Shown piece by piece: positions 30,377-40,703 of a stretch of DNA of 64,000 bases (position 1 is the stretch's first letter; each line of letters starts with the position of its first letter). The translations under genes and the position numbers were made by a program. The DNA is from Moringa oleifera (lineage: Eukaryota; Streptophyta; Magnoliopsida; Brassicales; Moringaceae), in contig JAJFZO010000882.1 in assembly GCA_021397835.1 (NCBI GenBank), forward strand, positions 1,488,001-1,552,000, given 5' to 3'. The notes below the pieces were generated by a model. The model was not told where the DNA came from, did not search any database, and saw only the letters and a program-made list of their open reading frames with translations.

Positions 30377-30619
30377 CGGATGCTCTCCTCTTTCTTATTC
30401 CAAACTGAAGCCTCAAAATTCAGCAGTCTCAAAGATATGTTACAGTGAATCAGACACGCGAACCCAATCCACATATATACAGAAGAAAGATTTGATATAT
30501 TGATTCAGTTGGTAAAACTGGCAATATAAACCGAAGAGTGCGGTGTAAGACCGGAAATCTGAAGTGAGTGAGTCCGAGAGTCGTCCTTCTCCCAGTCCGC
30601 TTCTCCATCCAAGCATGCC

Positions 30620-32850
30620 ACGTTATCAGTCATGAACTACACATGCACTGCTTACGTGTCTCTTTTATCCCTTAATAACATCTGGTCAATGAGCCACTGG
30701 GATACTTCCACGTAAGTATTTTACAGGGTTCCGTGAATTAGTAGGTTTCCTTAGTGCTATCCCGCAGCATAAAAAAATAATTTTTAATATCTTCCTTTTT
30801 TTAGTGTATATTAAAAGGCAAAAATAACTAATTTTCAATTTTAAAATATGATAAATGTGATTTAATTAATTAATTTAGATTTAATTAATTTTATTGATGT
30901 AAAGAAATATTCAAGATCATAAAATTTTAAATTTTTTTTAGTACTAAAAATATTTTTGAAAAATTATTATAAAAAATTAAATATTTTATAATAAATATTT
31001 TATGAATTGAAAGTTATTGAAAATTAAGTGATTGGTTTAAAATAAAACATAAAATTTATTATTTTATTAATTTTTGCAGTAATTAAAATTAAAATTTAAT
31101 TTAACCATTTTCAATATATCAAGATATGTTGAAATATATTTCAATATGCGATGTTAAATTTATGAGAGGATATTTTAAAAAATTTAATTGATATTATTTT
31201 TCATTGGATATTCTACCCTGTGGATTGCTCGGTGGGCTTCTGCGTTCTGATTGGTGAAGACCATGGAGTGCTGTTGGTCCGTGGAGGATGCTATTGTTCA
31301 CGTGGATGAAGAAATCATCCAATAACCGTACTCCGCCACGTCAGATACAGCTAAGTATGAGTAGGTACATTGCAAGTCCATGACAGGATTTGGACCAGCG
31401 TTATCTGCTGCGTCAGATCATACTAATCTGATTTTGACATGGAAATCAAAATCAAAATCTAAAAGCTATTAGGTAAACGTCTCCATAAAAATATATCCAA
31501 ATAAATTTTGATATATAAATTTAAATTAAATATTATTTAAAAAATTAAATTAAATTATTTAAATTATGGATTTTTATAATAAATTTTGATTATGTTTTTT
31601 TAAAATATGAAAAGTATTTTAATACCATTCAAAAAAATAAAAACTTATTAAGTCCTAAAAAATATATTTAAAAAAAATTATACTATTGAAAATTTTAAAA
31701 ATTTATGAAGAATAGCTCATTAGTTTAAAAAAATTTAAAATTTAAAAGATGAAATCAAAATAAAGTTTAAAATTTATTTAAATAATCTTTTAGATATTTT
31801 AATAATAAAAATATCATTAATTTTTTACTATCATTTTTACTGAAATTCAATTTGAATAACAGGTGAAAGTTTATTTTAAAAAAAAATTTAAACATCAAGA
31901 TTTAATCAGAGAAAAAATGTAAAACGAAGTTTAAAATACATTACTACTTAGATCATGATTTTCTATTAATGCGAGATGTATCAAAATTTTAAAAATATTA
32001 TAATACATAATAATTTTATATTTTATATTTTATTTTTGTATTTAATATTTTAAATTATTAAAATATTCTTCAAATTCTTTTAAGAAAAACTCCAAAAAAA
32101 TGTAATCTTATTTTGATAGATTAGATTGCATTAATGTTTGTGAATTTAAGTCGTAAAAAGAACATGGAGAGTGAGAGGTTGCACTCAAAAAAGATGTTAT
32201 GGAAAGTTAGGAAAGCATTAAAAAGATATTAGGGAGATAAAATCATGAATGATATTATCTCTTTTAATTTTTTCCTAAAATTTAAAATAATTTCAAACGA
32301 ATGAAAAACAATCAAATTATATCTTATCGAACAATTTAAATATTTAAATATTTTAAATTAAATTTTTTATAATTTTGATTTGAAATTTCATTTTTATGTA
32401 AAATAGATATTTAAGTTGCCATTAGAAAAAATTTTAATTAAATATTAAAAGATTTTAAAATTTCATAGTTATTAAGTGATTCAAACTTTTGCAATAAATT
32501 AAGTATATTTTCATTTTTGAAATATCTATAAAATTATCAAATAAATTCTAAACTTTATTTCAAGTCAATTTCTTAATTTTGAATAATTTTCAATTTATAA
32601 GTTATTTATTATGAAATCTTTGATAGTAAAAAGTCTTTTAAGAATAATTTTGAGATTCAAAAAATTCTGAATTTTTTGTGATAGTAGCTTGAAAATTTAT
32701 ACAAAATTTTAAATGATATTTACTTAAAAAATATATATTCTAAAGATCAAAATTTTCACTGATATAATATACAACAAACTTTTAAATATAGAAAATACAA
32801 ATTACTTTTAAACAATAAATGTTTAAATCACTTCACAATAAGTAACAACA
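30620..32850. other. Intergenic DNA: UXS promoter side and AT-rich repeats
   Basis: Two balanced patches, about 30600-30770 and 31200-31460, contain ACGT-core sites (for example CCACGTCA near 31336) and could hold promoter elements. The rest is very AT-rich. The parts at 31480-31900 and 32330-32720 resemble the diffuse repeat family. No open frame or RNA gene was seen before tRNA-His. Confidence 0.4.
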
Positions 32851-32853
32851 TAA

Positions 32854-32925
32854 GTGGCTGTAGTTTAGTGGTAAGAATTCCACGTTGTGGCCGTGGAGAC
32901 CTGGGCTCGAATCCCAGCAGCCACA
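32854..32925 (+). tRNA. tRNA-His (GTG)
   Basis: A complete cloverleaf. Acceptor GTGGCTG pairs with CAGCCAC. The D arm has the TAGTTTAGTGGTA box A. The anticodon stem CCACG/CGTGG frames loop TTGTGGC with anticodon GTG. The T arm has GGCTCGAATCC-type box B, and the discriminator is A. No intron and no encoded CCA. A T-run at 32936-32940 is a Pol III terminator. It is the cytosolic type and lies about 130 bp upstream of the OST4 leader on the same strand. Confidence 0.97.
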
Positions 32926-33001
32926 AGGACTGTGCTTTTTCTTGAAGGTTTTTTGAGGTTTGACTTTTTGGATCTAATGTGATTCAAGCTGGTTAACAGT
33001 A

Positions 33002-33023
33002 TGGGCCCAGCTACAAGGGCCCA
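33002..33023. promoter_or_regulatory. Paired site II motifs upstream of OST4
   Basis: TGGGCC (33002-33007) and GGCCCA (33018-33023) form an inverted pair of site II/TCP motifs just upstream of the presumed OST4 leader exon. A role in OST4 expression is inferred from position. Confidence 0.5.
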
Positions 33024-33477
33024 CTCATCGGTTTAAATGGTGGGGGAATTGAGTTGGTATTAACCACCAAAAGCCGCACAACCAGCGAGAGCGACATAGG
33101 GAGGAAGGTTGCACTTGTTTTCGGAGAGATCTGGTCACTGCTTTTGGCGTTTTTCGTGGCTGATTATCCTAACGGTAGGTTCTACATTCTCTCACTCTCT
33201 CTCTCTCTCTCTTTTTGCGTGAAGCAGTGTAGATCGCGTACTAATCAGATCAAGTTGTTTGTTTGTTTCTTTGTGCTATTTGTGAATCCTAATGAAGATA
33301 TAGAACCCGATCTGTATTAAGTTTCTCTTTTCTTTTTAACTTTTGGTTTTTTATTGCATCGTTGGTTGTTTTCCATTGCTGCCAAAGGGGCCTGTAAAAT
33401 TCTCTGAGTTTCAGTTCTCACCTCCATGTCAGTTTCATCATGTATAAAGAGTGAGAACTGACGTGTAATCGCAATGT

Positions 33478-33550
33478 GATCGCATAGCGGAGTGGATATC
33501 GCATTAGACTCCGGATCTAAAGGTCGTGGGTTCGAATCCCACTGCGATCG
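33478..33550 (+). tRNA. tRNA-Arg (CCG)
   Basis: A cloverleaf with acceptor GATCGCA pairing TGCGATC and discriminator G. The anticodon stem TTAGA/TCTAA frames loop CTCCGGA with anticodon CCG. The T arm is GTGGGTTCGAATCCCAC. It has intact box A and box B, no intron and no encoded CCA. It lies on the same strand as OST4, within its leader intron. Downstream it has a broken T-rich stretch (near 33560) that could terminate Pol III. Confidence 0.96.
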
Positions 33551-34030
33551 CACGAATTGATTTTCCCTTTCCTCCCTTTGTTTTTCTGTTTGGTTAGGAG
33601 ATTTCTTGTATTTATCTGGTGTAGACGGTGTCATTTATGTTTTTGGCAGTGGAGTTATTGTGGATATTGCGTTACTAAAATATGGAGCAAAGGGATCTCT
33701 GTGTTTGATGCAAATCAGCAAGATGTAGGAATGTAGGAAAAAAAGCCTACTTCTTATGTGTTTTGTAGTTGATATATCTTTGACAATGGTTTAACTAATT
33801 ATGGTAACTAGAGCTTTGAAGGACCTGCAAGAAGTCTCTTATTTTTGTAGGAATAGGATTTTGAATTTTAAATTCATTCCTGTCATGATAACATAAGATT
33901 ATTCTTATCACTTTGAATTTGTATTTGTAATTCAAAATTCCGATATCAGTTTGAATTCTTATCTATTGACATTGAATTGGTATCTATATCATATGCCCTT
34001 AATTTTGGGTGCCTCGTGGGTCCATATAGT

Positions 34031-34423
34031 TGTCATGTTTCTCCAGGCATTAGAGAGCTGTCACATTGGAGAGTTAAAGGATGTTTACGGAACATATCTT
34101 TCTAAATCTCATGCACCCAGAAATGGAGGGCCTATAACCAATAAGCAAATGGAAAATCTTAAAAAAAAAAAAATTATGCTTAAGGTAAGCAATATAATAG
34201 AACTATTGACAAAACAACAAAAAAATTTGATGCCATGTTGCAGTTGTCTTGCATGTTGTTGGAAGCCACACAGCCAGCTCTCTAATGCTCCGTGAAACAT
34301 GACAGCTCTTCAAAGTCCTGTAAAACACTCAACAACTCTCTAGTGCCCCCAGAAACACCTAGTAGCTCTCCAATGCCCCGAGAAACATTCAGCAGCTCTC
34401 CAATGCCTTGAGAACACTCATAA
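34031..34423. repeat. 30-bp tandem repeat with an inverted upstream unit
   Basis: Five units begin at 34276, 34304, 34334, 34364 and 34394 (spacings 28, 30, 30, 30). Each resembles AGCTCTCCAATGCCCCGAGA followed by an AACA-containing tail. A further unit in the opposite orientation lies at 34031-34059, so a transcript could fold into a hairpin with a loop of about 220 bases. It could be the remains of a fold-back or CACTA-like element with subterminal repeats. Function is unknown. Confidence 0.75.
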
Positions 34424-34903
34424 CTAGTGAAAGAATTTACATGAGCATGATATTCTTGTTTTCTTTTTCCATGTGAGGTAGGTTTTACTCTGGTGATTTT
34501 GCTGTATCGTGGGACATTTGTTATTATACTATGCTTTCATTTTGCTTTCTTTCATAAATGCGTATGAAGTTGGGTAGTCATTATGAACTTGATTTACTGT
34601 GAAATGCCAAAGCAAATTGAATAAACATTTGACCATTTAGAGGCCAACTATGACATTGCAGGTATAGTTTCCCATGAGAATAATTTAATTGACTCGTGGT
34701 TGTTCATGTATGCCCAAATCTTTCAAGCAATTGTGTGTTGGAGAGCATCATTCCATGGACTATACTATCTAGGGAAAGTTTCTTATTTTGGAATTTGTTA
34801 ATGGTGATTGACTGTCTCTGTTATCTATTAAGATCATGAAATTTGATGTTATTGTTTTGAAGTAAGGTAAAAATATACTTGAATGTTATCTCTGCTTCTG
34901 CAG

Positions 34904-35017
34904 ATGATTGGTGACCAAGATCTGGGATTTCTTGCCAATTTTCTTGGCATGTTCATATTTGTGATGGTGATTGCTTACCATTATGTAATGGCTGACCCGA
35001 AGTACGAAGGCAACTAA
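34904..35017 (+). CDS. OST4: Oligosaccharyltransferase subunit OST4
   Basis: Smallest subunit of the endoplasmic reticulum complex that transfers N-glycans to nascent proteins; in yeast it holds the Stt3 catalytic subunit and its Ost3/6 partner together. The product has 37 residues and is nearly all one membrane helix: [15 protein letters not shown] at the lumenal side, [14 protein letters not shown] as the hydrophobic part, then DPKYEGN. This closely matches plant OST4. The start codon comes immediately after an acceptor AG, so the whole coding region is in one exon behind a leader intron. It is too short for ordinary frame cut-offs and is easily missed. Confidence 0.93.
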   Translation: MIGDQDLGFLANFLGMFIFVMVIAYHYVMADPKYEGN

Positions 35018-35368
35018 GAGCTGGTACTGTATAAGCATGAGCAAGTACAAGGTTCACTTAACTTTTTCCTTTATGTCACTATATATTACCATAAATGCTA
35101 ACCAATTATCGTTCGCATAGACTAGAAGAGGAGCTTGCCAGTCAGTATTGGTTGTGACAATTTGTTTCTGCTTGAAGCTTAATTACAATTTCCTTCATTG
35201 CTGTTTCTAGTGATATGGCATTCTTTAGTAATATCATATCATGCTGTATTATGCAACCTTTTCAATATCTACGATCAATAATGTTAAGATTCTTACATAA
35301 ATAATGCAGCATCATATTGCATATCTTATTCATGTTTTGGACTTGAGATGTATGGCTCACAGGAAAGA

Positions 35369-35692
35369 ACACAATCACACAACACCACCACTAGTTAATA
35401 AGAGTGATTGTTATATGACCTGTGACAATGACAATGCTGGTGATTTGAGACTCGGAATATCTGCTATTGTCTATTATGACCTGTCCGTGACCCCTTGGAT
35501 TGTTGTTGTTGCATCATCTTGCTTATCGTCTTCATGTTTTGTGCTTGAAGCCACAGTACAGGTCACTAGAACATAATCACATGAGAAGACTAGTAATTGA
35601 CAAGTGTCAACAACTTTGGTGACTTGATTCACAGAATATTTGCTATTGTCTACATGTAGCTTGTCCATGATGCCTAGGATTTGTCCTTGTGG
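35369..35692. repeat. Diverged tandem duplication
   Basis: A segment at about 35369-35510 recurs at about 35569-35692. Shared phrases include ATAATCACA-type starts, ACTAGT, and a 'ctgctattgtcta' / 'ttgctattgtcta' core followed by a similar pyrimidine-rich tail. The period is about 200 bp. It lies between OST4 and the CASP-like gene. Frames through it (35304-35576 and 35474-35767) look accidental. The rest of 35020-36470 is probable 3' untranslated and spacer DNA with nothing recognised. Confidence 0.5.
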
Positions 35693-36476
35693 CTCCGAAA
35701 CTTGACACCACTGAAACCCATTAGCAAGCATCAAGGGTTCCTCTGTCCTACCTAGCCCATGATCCACTTATTTCATTAGGAGATGATTTGTCATTCCTTG
35801 AATCCTTCAAGCATAAAGTGGCTTTTGTTGGAACAAAAGTCATCTAATTAGATTTATGTTTCTTTTTTTAAGCTAAAGTTGTGCATGTCATGATCTTGCA
35901 TTCTCAAAGAAATATTGCTCCTTCTTTTTAGATGCCTAGTGCATATTTTACTTTAGCAATAAAAGTGGGTATGTTCTTTGCTTTCAACTTAAAAACAAAA
36001 TCTTCTAACTTGAGTTATGTTAATATTTTTAAAAAATCATGATAAATAATAATTTAAATAAATAAAATATATCTCTTTTTTATTTTAAAATAATAAATCA
36101 TAAACATATTTTTTTTATCTTTTCCAAAAAAGGTTAACATTTAATGGTCTGATTGTGCAAAATTAAGATTGAAATTTTGATTTGTTTCCTACTGAAAAGG
36201 AAAATGATGGTGTTTAGAAAAATTTAGGAATAATCTCTCCCCATTCAAATAGTTATTTAGTAACCAAAAAAGAAAAAAAAAATCCTAACTTCGGGGAATA
36301 AAAACTTACATAAAAATTACAGCACTCTTCATGCGATCGGTTAACCCTTCCCTAACAGAAGCACATCATGACAATCCACATCATAGAGTACGGTACACAG
36401 TAAAACAATCAACACCTTCACACACCCAAAAATATTCCCTCTCTCTCTATTTCTTTCTTTCTATCTCTATCTCTCT

Positions 36477-37640
36477 CTAAAGGTGAAATCGAGACCCGTT
36501 GATTATGAAGCAGACGACCCGGAAACCCGAGAGCAAGGAAGAAAGGCCCAGGAACAGGAACCCGGCAAATCCCAACGCGATGGCGATGTCAGATTGAACG
36601 CAGAACGCGTTCGTGGCCGTACACGTGTCCTGTCCCCTCAGCGTCACTGCCATGGCCGTTCCGGCTGAGTTCGCCGACAGCAGTAGGTACGCGAACACCT
36701 GTTGAGAAGACCAAAATGCCCTGTCCGTGTTCAGCTTACCAGTGAGAGAGGAGAGCAAATGGTTTTTGTATGTATAGCTACATATATCGCAATATTTAGG
36801 GGGAGAGACTTGGAAGGACCTGGTCGTGGCCGAAGTCGAACCAGACTTGAAGGACTTCAGGGAGCAAGGTGACGGCTCTGGAGATTTCCCAAACGGAAGT
36901 TCCCATCTCGAAGAGAGAGTATACGGCCACTATTGCATTCGCCGCGAAAACGAATCTGCAGCGATATTTACTTTTCGTATTAATCTTCTATTTCAGGTTC
37001 GAGATTTCGATTTCTTTACCTTCTGGGCTTCCATTTTCGAGGAATAAAGCAAATTCATGGCAGCTTTAAGGGTCTGTTTGGTTTCCTAGAGAAAAAGGTA
37101 GGAGAAGATATTGCCTTTGACTGGTAGAAAAGACTGTTTACACTCTTCTTTTCCTTTTTTTTTTACTTAAATTTTAATTTTCTTTTAGAAAATTCTTATT
37201 TAAAAATTGGAAGTCATGATCTCTTTTGAGTTCCGAAGGTGAAGAGAGAACTGTATGTTATACAATCTTTCATAATTTCAAAATTTAAAAAATTTTGCCA
37301 ATCCATACCTTAAACCGTTTTCTTCCTACGTTTTCTCATCAACCAAACAGCGCCAAATTTTTGGAGGAAATATAGCGTATGTAAATAACAGAGTTATTAG
37401 CTAAGTGTACCTGAAAGCTTCGAAATCATACCAGCGAGGAGAACTGGAGCCGCGAGAGTTAGTGAGCATGAAGACGGAGGAGGCGAGGCAGAAAGAAAAC
37501 GCCGCGACTCGAAACACGAGGATTAGTAAGTTGAAGCGCTTGAGCTTGTGTACGGCCACCGTGGAGTGGAAGTGAGGTGCCGGGATCCGGGGATGCGGTG
37601 AGGGCGCCTCGCCGTTGCGGAGTGGCTGCGGCGAGCGCAT
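36477..37640 (-). CDS. CASP-like membrane protein (CASPL4C type)
   Basis: Four-span membrane protein of the CASP-like (UPF0497) family, related to the proteins that organise the Casparian strip membrane domain; most family members are of unknown role. Three exons: 37411-37640, 36820-36955 and 36477-36698, joining in frame to 195 residues. The proline-rich cytosolic N-terminus is [20 protein letters not shown]. Membrane segments are about 36-57 ([21 protein letters not shown]), 78-95 ([17 protein letters not shown]), 123-142 ([20 protein letters not shown]) and 160-188 (to [10 protein letters not shown]). The conserved Arg in TM1 and an acidic stretch before TM3 (FDFGHDQ) are present. Subgroup 4C is assigned from the N-terminus and the SGFRVVCF end. 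The leader upstream is strongly GA-rich. Confidence 0.9.
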
Positions 37641-37789
37641 GATTGCCCCTGTTGCTGACGTTGATGACGGTGGAGATTTTGTAGAGGGAATAGAGGAAGA
37701 GGAGTCATGAGAGGAATGGGAAGGGTCTGGTTAGGATCTGGTTGAGGTCACGGGACAAGGGCGAGACAAGGTCATGGGATAATACTGGA

Positions 37790-37854
37790 AAGAGAGGAAA
37801 TGAGAGAGAAAGTGTTCCAAAGAGAAAAGAAAAGAAAGGAAAAGAAAGCCGAAA

Positions 37855-37885
<31 letters not shown>

Positions 37886-37960
37886 AAGAAGTGTAGAAAG
37901 AAAGAAAACAGAACACACACTGGCACGGAGAGGGAGAGAGAGAAGAAGGAGGAGAGACTT
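37790..37960. repeat. GA/CT-rich leader or promoter tract of the CASP-like gene
   Basis: A purine-rich run on the plus strand (pyrimidine-rich on the gene's strand) with long (GA)n pieces. It lies about 150-320 bp upstream of the start codon, where plant genes often have CT-rich leaders. Frames on both strands here (37705-38046 and 37742-38066) are artefacts of the repeat. Confidence 0.7.
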
Positions 37961-38079
37961 TGTGAGTCAGCAGCAACAGAGATGTGAGCAGGAAGAATTC
38001 GGCGATGATGGGGAGTGTGAGAGCAGAGCCCCCGGGGCCTTTTCACCTCCCCCTAACTTTCTTTGAATAAATATTAAAA

Positions 38080-38500
38080 ATAACCCTAAATTTTATTTAT
38101 TTATAATATTTTAATTTAATTTTAAATTGATAAAATTTATTTAAAATTTAAAAATACTCGAATTTAGTTTCTCATAAAATTAATTTTGAAAAAAGTTAAC
38201 ACATTATAATAAAAATTTTCACAATATTTTAGAATTAAAAATATATTTTAAAAAAATTATATCATCATTTTTTAAGAAAATCATTAAAAAATTTAAATTA
38301 CAAGTTATTTAATTAAAAAATAATTTAAATAAAATATAAAAATAAGTTAAACACTTAATTTTTTTAATTATTTATTTTTTATCAAATAAAAACAAATATA
38401 AAAATTGATCTAATTGACACAAATCTGATTTAAATTTTTTTATCTTGACTTATTTCTTTATATATAATTTTATTTTAAAATAATTTAGATATTTTTTATT
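38080..38500. repeat. Dispersed AT-rich repeat copy
   Basis: AT-rich DNA resembling the copies near 6540, 32330, 43990, 47010, 58080 and 59330. Shared phrases describe an interior 'gaatt..aaaaatattttt...ttatcatttttt' pattern. No coding capacity. Confidence 0.35.
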
Positions 38501-38676
38501 TGAAATTTTTTCTTGTTTTGTTTGACACATCACGCTCTCTGATGGCGCGTGTTGTTGGAGAATTTTGAAATGTTATTTTGAGGTTGTGATATTTTAGGTT
38601 GGTTATAGAGATTTGTATTTTTATTATTTATTTATATTTTGATTTTATAAATGCTAGGTGATCAAATTTTTTTGAG

Positions 38677-39153
38677 TAAAAGTTTTATAAAATTTTAATA
38701 TTTATTTTATATTATTAATTAAATTTTTATGTTTAAAAAATAATAAATTAAATTTTAATATATTGATTTAATTTAAATTAAATTTTATTAAAAATTTTAA
38801 AATTCAGAGAATTCAAATTGAAGATTTTATATAAAAAATTTTGATTAAAAATTTTTGATATATGCAAAAAAAATAAGTTATAAAAAGGTTCATAATTTTT
38901 TGAATAATTATTTTTGAATATTTTAATTATAAAATTTTTTATAATGATAATTTAATTTTTTATATTTATAAAAAAATTAATTTAAAATTTATTATATAAA
39001 ATTTTTAATTTAACTATTTTTTATTTTAAAATTTTTTGATAAAATTCAATGTAAGTCAAATTAAAACATCAAATTTTAATTTATTATATTTCAAATATAA
39101 AAAATTAATTAATAATATATAATATATATTAAAATTTTATAAAAACTTTACTC
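38677..39153. mobile_element. MITE-like element with ~85-bp terminal inverted repeats
   Basis: The left end (GAGTAAAAGTTTTATAAAAT..., 38677 to about 38762) and right end (...AAAACTTTACTC, about 39065-39153) are near-perfect reverse complements over about 85 bp. Total length is about 475 bp, with no coding capacity. Flanking target duplication is not clear because both flanks are simple sequence (T-run at left, (AT)n at right). A second, more diverged copy lies at 16262-16735, and a right-end fragment at about 62330-62456 ends in the same ACTC. Superfamily unknown. Confidence 0.75.
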
Positions 39154-39189
39154 TCATATATATATATATATAAATAAAAATTTAACGAA

Positions 39190-40550
39190 GCCAGAGAATT
39201 GAAAACTGTGGCAATTTAGAAATGAGGGTGTTTGATGTGTCTGGTATTTTAGCTGTTCGGTCTGTTCGGCTGTCTGAGCTTCTAGATTAGGCCTGTCGCT
39301 TACGTTGTTTTCTTGTCTCCCTTCTGTTTTTCTCTTATAGTATGCCATATTTGTCATAATTATTGGCCTGTTTTAGATCCCATTAACAACACGTCCATCT
39401 TTCTGAGTTTACCCTTTCGGACATCTAATAAACATATAACAGATAAAAATAATTTTATGAAAAAAATGTTTTTAATATTTAAATTATTCAATAAAAAATT
39501 TAATTAACAAATAAAAAAATTGTTTTTTTAAATTTAAAAATTAATTATCAAAAATTTTTCATCTGTACCTGTCAACAGATTAGAAATAAAAATGTTAATA
39601 TCAAACTTAATGTTTTTACATGAAACCCACAAAAAATTGAATTGAATTTTAGGCATTTTCTTGATGTAAAGGTCTTATCAATAATGTCTTTAAGTTCCAA
39701 AATTATTAGCTTAACGTTTACATTATATTGTCCGTTTTTGACTGAAGAGGGAAGAGTCAGTGTTTCAATCAAACACGCAATAGAAACACTATCTTGTAAC
39801 ATGGGGAGGCGTTTGGACAGACACTCTTTCGGTGTGGTTACTGTAGGCTTTTCACTGCCGTTTGCTTACAAGTGAAGCTGTCTGAAAGACAATCTGATGG
39901 GGACATCATATAATGCATTCATTTAAAGTTGTTCAATCAATCACAGTCATCCTCAGCAACATAACATAAGACCTTGAATCCAAGCCAACCTCCTTTTCCT
40001 GTTCTATTGAATTGAATGCAGCAGTTATTATTTTATGGAACAAAGGAAGAACATGAATGTGTTACCATAAGCAGCAGGGCATCCATCTCATGAGCGTCAT
40101 CTTCATTCATCAGTCACATCATACTTTTACATATAATAAAAGGAACTAAATGCATATTATTCTGAGATTAATCTAAGCTTACAGAAGAGATTGGAATGGT
40201 TTCTGATGAAAAATCAGAATCATGACTTCATATGTATTCAACTTTTAAAATGATCATAACATATGATAATTTAATAAAATAAATGATAATAATTTAACAT
40301 TAATATAATAAATTATAAAATGTTTTTTACTTTCTTACCCAAAAAAATTCAGTTCCATGGAAGGTCTTAATTCCTGATGGAAATCCCAGATGTAAACTAA
40401 CAGACAAATGAAGACAAATTAACAGTAGTTGATGTTAAGATTTGAAAACAGCACGAACTATGAAGGCTGAAGACCAACCATGATCTTGCAAGTTCGAGAA
40501 TAAAATATGTTATAAAGAAATATGCAAGTATTTGAGGTCTATAATCCATA
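39190..40550. other. Intergenic DNA, no gene recognised
   Basis: Mixed-composition DNA between the MITE and the 3' end of the E2 gene. Frames at 39313-39507, 39572-39802 and 39642-39875 are short and have no family resemblance. The part from about 40450 is probably 3' untranslated sequence of the E2 gene. Confidence 0.4.
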
Positions 40551-40703
40551 GATATGAAGATTAAGTGTCACTAAAGACTGAGATTGAAACTGTAAATGGA
40601 ATTTTACATGGTGCAAATCTAATTGCCATGGCTTGCTTCCACACGAAGAAAAGAAGATGTTCTTTAAGCTCTCTAGCAATAAGCAAGGGTGGCAATGTTG
40701 ACA

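Larger units (their letters stand above)
33175..34903 (+). other. Leader (5' UTR) intron of OST4
   Basis: The likely leader exon ends TCCTAACG before GTAGGT at 33175. The acceptor TTCTGCAG ends at 34903, directly before the OST4 start codon. The intron is about 1.7 kb. It begins with a (CT)n run and contains the tRNA-Arg gene (33478-33550) and the repeat hairpin (34031-34423). The frames at 33054-33320 and 33951-34295 are not considered coding. Inferred from splice signals. Confidence 0.6.

Noticed and set aside
37705..38066. Frames of 81-113 codons on both strands in the GA/CT tract
   Set aside because: Simple-sequence repeats are open in several frames; the protein is only Ser/Leu/Phe or Arg/Glu/Lys repeats.
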